Assembly: GCA_964344965.1 (NCBI GenBank)
Contig: CAYFPJ010000002.1
Coordinates: 62,001 to 126,000 of the forward strand
Source of the DNA: UM-FILTER-37-12 sp964344965
GTDB lineage: Bacteria; Patescibacteriota; Patescibacteriia; Magasanikbacterales; UBA922
Length of the DNA stretch: 64,000 nt
Reading direction: 5' to 3'
The notes under the pieces are model-generated. The model did not search any database. It saw only the letters and a program-made list of their open reading frames with translations, and was not told where the DNA came from. Position numbers and translations under genes: made by a program. Shown piece after piece: positions 60,292-64,000 of this stretch. How positions within the stretch are numbered: the stretch's first letter is position 1; every line of letters begins with the position of its first letter.

Positions 60292-62466
60292 TTATAAACC
60301 TTGAATAAACTTATCTACTTCTTCTGTTAAAGATGAATCCAAATCAACAGCCATCTCAGCCCATTTGACAGCCTCTTTATCATCTCCAGAATTTTTATAA
60401 CCAATTGCAATACTATAATAATTGTGCGGATCTTCTGGTTTTAACTTATCTATTCTAAAAAGAATATCCAGATAAGCATTCCACTCTCCTCTATTGAATA
60501 ATATTGTAGTAAATTCTTCAAGCAATTTGACGCTCATCTCTTTGCCAAATTTTTCTGCTTTATCAAGACTTACCTTTATTTGACCAGCGTCTCCCTTTCT
60601 CGCTTGCATCTGAGCTAATTTCAAATATATATCTTTTTGTCGTACACCCAATTCCAGAGCTTCATTAAGTGTATCTTCAGCCAAGGCATAATCTCCTTTA
60701 AAAAAATGTCCTTGAGATAAAGCATAATATATATCTACACGATTTGGCGTATGTAGTTGGGCCTGATACAGCAAATCCATAGATTTGTCTAGATAATCCA
60801 AGCCCCCATATACTGATCCAATCTGGTACAACTTTGCCAAGTTGATATACAATCTTGAATAATCATTGAAATCTCCAAAAGACTTGTTATAAACATCGCT
60901 AATAAGATCAAAATATCTTTTTATTTGTACAGAGGTATAAAAATCCTGATTTCTTGATCCAGAAAACATTTCTTGAGTCTTGCGAACCATGGATGAGGCC
61001 AGCACATCACGACTGTGCAAGAGTGATTTGTTAGCTTCGACAAAAAGATTGGTTGTCTCACTGATGTTAGCTTTATTGGTATTGAAGGCTAAAATAATCT
61101 TGTATGCTGGAGGAATAGTACGAGAATAGACAAAAATACTGACAATCAACAATCCCGCGCAGACAAAAATAGACAAGAGGAAAGAAAACTTCTTATTGAA
61201 GATGGCACCATCATCTTCTCTTAGGAAAAACAAACCCAACATAAAAAAGAACAACAAACTCCCAACAAAAGAATCAAAAACAAACAAACTCTGTGTTATA
61301 TAAGCAGTTAGTAATCCTATCAAAATTATGGTTTGAGACGACGTGTCTTTTGTTCTAATTTTTGATATCGTGACCCAAAATAATGCTATCAAAAATATCA
61401 GATAAGCTAATAATCCAATTACTCCGTGAGCTAATAATTCGTCAAAAAACTTATTATGTGAACTATCAAACCAATCTTCATCTAGCTGAAAATCATGATA
61501 TTTGTCGAGAGGAATTCGAATGTTATTGGTCCCATGTCCTATCAATAATCTATCTTGAGCAGCCAGGTAACTCATCTTCCACAATAGCAATCTAGATTTT
61601 GTTGTATCTTCATTCCAGGTGATTTCGCTAATTCTTCTTAGGGTGGTGTTATTGCGAACCATGTTGGAATCTTTGAATAAAAAAATAGAAAGGACGCTGC
61701 AAAACAAAATTATAAGCAGCGCACCACTAGCTATTTTTATTTTCTTTTTTTTGTGTAATGTGACTAATGCAACAAGCATCACTATCAAGCCGACCATCAG
61801 ACCAAGGAGCGCTCCTCTGGTAGCAGTAGAAAACAAAACTATCAAATCAAACAAAAAAATTGTAATATAAAAAATCCTCCATTTGAAATTTTTATTATTA
61901 AAAAATAAATATAGTACAAAAAATATATTTATCAGAAGATAAGTTGCCAAAAAAGCAGCATTGCCGAGGGTGGAGTGCGTCCGTACATCACCTGTTTGCA
62001 GTATCCATCTCAAATCAACTCCGGATTGTTGCAATAATCCATAGACACTTACCAACAAGCTGACAATAACACTAAAATTCAATAGTTTGGTGTATTTCTT
62101 TTTAGAGTCATATACGCTCAAAAGCATCCATAGATAAAGTAAAAAATGCAAAGTAGCATAGATACCAACCATTCTCTCATAACCTCCCCAAAAACTGTGG
62201 CTAAAATTGATACCAAGCAAGTCTAAGAAAAAACCAAGTAGTGTAATTCCTAAAAACAAGTATAGTAATTTACTTTTCTTGGGGTATAAATTTTTTTTAG
62301 TTACCAAAACCAAATAGCAGAGAAACAAGATGTCTACTAATATGAAGAAGAAGAAAGCCTTGGTGGTGACAAAAGGAAAAATCAAACTCTGACCCATTAC
62401 AAGGGGTGTCAACAGGACAAGTGGTAATCCCCAATACAAAATTTTCTCTAACGCTCTATGCAGCAT
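60292..62466 (-). CDS. O-antigen ligase-like membrane protein with long TPR tail
   Basis: 724 residues. About twelve helices lie in 1-430. The catalytic core has TKSRLLLWKMSYLAAQDRLLIGHGTNNIR and DSSHNKFFDELLAHGVIGLLAYLIFL, the ligase/polymerase Arg and His block. The tail (about 500-724) is a TPR array (YALSQGHFFKGDYALAEDTLNEALELG, YYSIAIGYKNSGDDKEAVKWAEMAV). Clear paralogue of 58245-60278 but diverged. Two ligases may attach glycans to different targets, for example surface protein and lipid. It follows the small TPR protein gene by 9 bp. Confidence 0.88.
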   Translation of the reverse strand: MLHRALEKILYWGLPLVLLTPLVMGQSLIFPFVTTKAFFFFILVDILFLCYLVLVTKKNLYPKKSKLLYLFLGITLLGFFLDLLGINFSHSFWGGYERMVGIYATLHFLLYLWMLLSVYDSKKKYTKLLNFSVIVSLLVSVYGLLQQSGVDLRWILQTGDVRTHSTLGNAAFLATYLLINIFFVLYLFFNNKNFKWRIFYITIFLFDLIVLFSTATRGALLGLMVGLIVMLVALVTLHKKKKIKIASGALLIILFCSVLSIFLFKDSNMVRNNTTLRRISEITWNEDTTKSRLLLWKMSYLAAQDRLLIGHGTNNIRIPLDKYHDFQLDEDWFDSSHNKFFDELLAHGVIGLLAYLIFLIALFWVTISKIRTKDTSSQTIILIGLLTAYITQSLFVFDSFVGSLLFFFMLGLFFLREDDGAIFNKKFSFLLSIFVCAGLLIVSIFVYSRTIPPAYKIILAFNTNKANISETTNLFVEANKSLLHSRDVLASSMVRKTQEMFSGSRNQDFYTSVQIKRYFDLISDVYNKSFGDFNDYSRLYINLAKLYQIGSVYGGLDYLDKSMDLLYQAQLHTPNRVDIYYALSQGHFFKGDYALAEDTLNEALELGVRQKDIYLKLAQMQARKGDAGQIKVSLDKAEKFGKEMSVKLLEEFTTILFNRGEWNAYLDILFRIDKLKPEDPHNYYSIAIGYKNSGDDKEAVKWAEMAVDLDSSLTEEVDKFIQGL

Positions 62467-62475
62467 ATTTTGTCA

Positions 62476-63153
62476 TTATTGCACGAGATGACCATACTCT
62501 TGTCTGTACAATTCGTTGTCTGGATATAATTCTAGTAATTTTTCAATATATTCATTTCTGTCTTCTGGCTTATCAATATGATCATACAGCTTGATAAGAT
62601 TAATCATCAAGACAGCGTCATTGCCTGTGTTCTCTATACCTTGCTTCAAAATAGCTTCAGCATCATCTAATCGATCAAGTCTATACTGATACATCTTAGC
62701 CAGACGCAAATATATACTTGGTTCCATGGGACGGATCTGGATCGCCTTTTCATAATACTCTTCTGCCTTTTCATAATCTTCTAAGTGTTTTTCGTTTATG
62801 GTGGCTATATTAAAGGGTGCAAAAAAATCAAGAGCTTCCAGCTCTATTGCTTTCTGATAAGACTCAATGGCTTTCTCATAATCTCCAACAAATTCATAAA
62901 TACTTCCAATAGCTATCCATGTCCAGTTGTGATCTTTTTTTTCTTGATACAATTTTTTTCCTTCTATTATCTTTTCATCTAGACGTTCTATTTGGTGAGG
63001 CTCAAAATCAGTAGGAGGTACGATATCAAAGACATATTCTGGATCATCCCACTTCGATACACTACTCTTGTTAGATAATAAATAAAAGACTACACCAAGA
63101 ACAAAAATTAAGAGAATTGAGATAATAATTTTCCATTTTTTATTGATATTCAT
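62476..63153 (-). CDS. Membrane-anchored TPR protein
   Basis: 225 residues. One N-terminal helix (about 9-27) is followed by a soluble part with four or five TPR units (WIAIGSIYEFVGDYEKAIESYQKAIEL, EDYEKAEEYYEKAIQIRPMEPSIYLRLAKMY, DDAEAILKQGIENTG). It ends with QEYGHLVQ. Most likely it is outside the membrane, with a scaffolding role alongside the two TPR-tailed ligases just downstream. No enzyme signature. Its promoter is not recognisable; the terminator of the surface protein gene lies 77 bp upstream. Confidence 0.85.
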   Translation of the reverse strand: MNINKKWKIIISILLIFVLGVVFYLLSNKSSVSKWDDPEYVFDIVPPTDFEPHQIERLDEKIIEGKKLYQEKKDHNWTWIAIGSIYEFVGDYEKAIESYQKAIELEALDFFAPFNIATINEKHLEDYEKAEEYYEKAIQIRPMEPSIYLRLAKMYQYRLDRLDDAEAILKQGIENTGNDAVLMINLIKLYDHIDKPEDRNEYIEKLLELYPDNELYRQEYGHLVQ

Positions 63154-63229
63154 AGTCTATTTTTTAAAAATAAGTTATAAGAACCCATCCACAATCTCCA
63201 CCTATTCTACTATAAAAATCAAAAAAACA

Positions 63230-63256
63230 AAAGACCCTCCAGAGTGGAGGGTCTTT
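63230..63256 (-). terminator. Intrinsic terminator after the truncated surface protein gene
   Basis: Perfect 11-bp stem AAAGACCCTCC / GGAGGGTCTTT with a 5-nt loop, 23 bp after the stop at 63280; A-tract before and T-tract within the stem on the minus strand. Confidence 0.9.
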
Positions 63257-63279
63257 ATCCGTTTCAAGAACTAATCTGA

Positions 63280-64000
63280 CTAGAAGGATACAGAAACACT
63301 AGTTCCAGTTGTAGAACCAATGGCTGATCCAGTTACTAGATAACCATTTGTCCAATCAGTTGTAGCAGTAGTGTGAACACTAGCACTCATGTCAGACCAG
63401 ACAAAGTCACCATTGGCATCAGAACGAACATTTGAAGCTGATGACATGGCAGTAGTAACATCTGATCCTGGCGCAGCACTATCTCCGGCCATACCAACTG
63501 TGACAGATGACCCGCTAGCAGCACCGGCAATTGATGCTCGTAGGACATAAGTACGTGGCGCACCTACACCAACGACAACCTCACCGCCTGAATAACCGTC
63601 GCTAGCATTTGAACCATCCCAATCCTGACCATCAGTATACCAAGCGCTCACTTCTCCAGCAGCAGTCAACAAACTACCTGCAGTTTGGTTAACTCTCAGA
63701 TCAGAAGCACCTGTAGTATCCCAAAGATAAATATTAGTTACACTGGCAGTAGATGTAGTGATATCAAATGCAAATTTGTTCAATGCAATATCATTATTTA
63801 CTGCTGATACTGTAAAGCTAAATAGATCTTCAGTCGTATTGGTAAGAGATGTATTGCCTGTATCGACCATATCTACTTTAGGATAACTCTTGTAGACATA
63901 GTGAGTTTTACCGGTTGGAGCAGATCCACTGCTTAGTTCCTTAGAGCTAGCAATACCAGTCAAGTCACCTTTGGCAGTAATATCACCGGCAGCAGCAATC
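63280..64000 (-). CDS. Low-complexity S-layer-like surface protein (5' end outside window)
   Basis: At least 240 C-terminal residues are open to the right edge; codons continue without a start beyond the TTG at 63963, so the true start lies outside. Rich in Ala, Gly, Ser, Thr and Val, with blocks such as DLFSFTVSAVNNDIALNKFAF, VTNIYLWDTTGASDLRV and YLVTGSAIGSTTGTSVSVSF. No Cys. This composition and beta-rich pattern fit an extracellular S-layer or adhesin protein of the kind common in candidate-phyla bacteria, and a possible acceptor for the glycans made here. A strong terminator follows its stop codon. Confidence 0.75.
   Translation of the reverse strand, partial: IAAAGDITAKGDLTGIASSKELSSGSAPTGKTHYVYKSYPKVDMVDTGNTSLTNTTEDLFSFTVSAVNNDIALNKFAFDITTSTASVTNIYLWDTTGASDLRVNQTAGSLLTAAGEVSAWYTDGQDWDGSNASDGYSGGEVVVGVGAPRTYVLRASIAGAASGSSVTVGMAGDSAAPGSDVTTAMSSASNVRSDANGDFVWSDMSASVHTTATTDWTNGYLVTGSAIGSTTGTSVSVSF

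Noticed and set aside
1..64000. Reassigned UGA codon (code 25) as in Gracilibacteria/Absconditabacteria
   Set aside because: Genes end at UGA at family-appropriate lengths (for example 57082-58266) and no long frame requires UGA read-through.

Overview
The window looks like a surface-glycan and cell-envelope island from a bacterium of the Candidate Phyla Radiation (Patescibacteria). This is inferred from AT-rich DNA, tightly packed genes with few visible Shine-Dalgarno sequences, O-antigen-ligase proteins fused to TPR tails, secreted proteins ending in a peptidoglycan-binding domain, and low-complexity S-layer-like surface proteins. UGA is used as a normal stop (for example at 58264-58266), so this is not a code-25 lineage. 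All supported genes except one (57082-58266) lie on the minus strand, so transcription runs from high to low coordinates. I saw no tRNA, rRNA or CRISPR array.

From right to left: (1) 52.9-64 kb holds a truncated surface protein, a TPR protein, two O-antigen ligase/TPR proteins, a plus-strand glycosyltransferase carrying a heptanucleotide repeat, three secreted or anchored envelope proteins, and a 657-bp non-coding stretch full of palindromes. (2) 41.4-52.9 kb is a glycosyltransferase operon with nucleotide-sugar genes for UDP-xylose and GDP-6-deoxyhexose, probably GDP-colitose. (3) At 41.0-41.3 kb a small excisionase/BldC-type HTH gene sits behind a strong promoter whose -35 lies in three GTGTCA repeats with 10-bp phasing. 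It appears to head a polycistron running to the left. (4) 33.3-38.4 kb is a candidate cyclitol module: a nucleotidyltransferase fused to a 2-deoxy-scyllo-inosose-synthase-like cyclase, an SDR, a small-molecule kinase, a cytidylyltransferase and a CDP-alcohol phosphotransferase. (5) 29.0-32.4 kb has a capsule-type transferase and a glycan-flippase ABC transporter. (6) 14.6-29.0 kb makes nonulosonic acids. It contains PseB, PseC, PseI, acetyltransferases and an acetamidino trio (amidotransferase, HisH, HisF) split by an IS200/IS605 element, plus a second NeuB-type synthase module with a class III aminotransferase. (7) 6.3-11.3 kb makes a phosphonate: cytidylyltransferase-PEP mutase fusion, phosphonopyruvate decarboxylase and an alcohol dehydrogenase, next to a TagB/TagF-like transferase and an LtaS-like membrane enzyme. 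(8) 1-4.6 kb has NeuA, NeuC, a methyltransferase, a glycosyltransferase and a truncated PP-loop protein.

Together these genes could build a lipid-linked glycan decorated with acidic nine-carbon sugars, phosphonate and perhaps cyclitol phosphate. The ABC transporter would export it and the ligases would attach it to envelope proteins or lipids. Within the otherwise gapless operon, nearly every gap over 100 bp holds a palindromic element. Three share one loop sequence with locally different but complementary arms (4.7, 38.4 and 46.5 kb). Two others of about 160 bp share a different core (50.7 and 56.5 kb).
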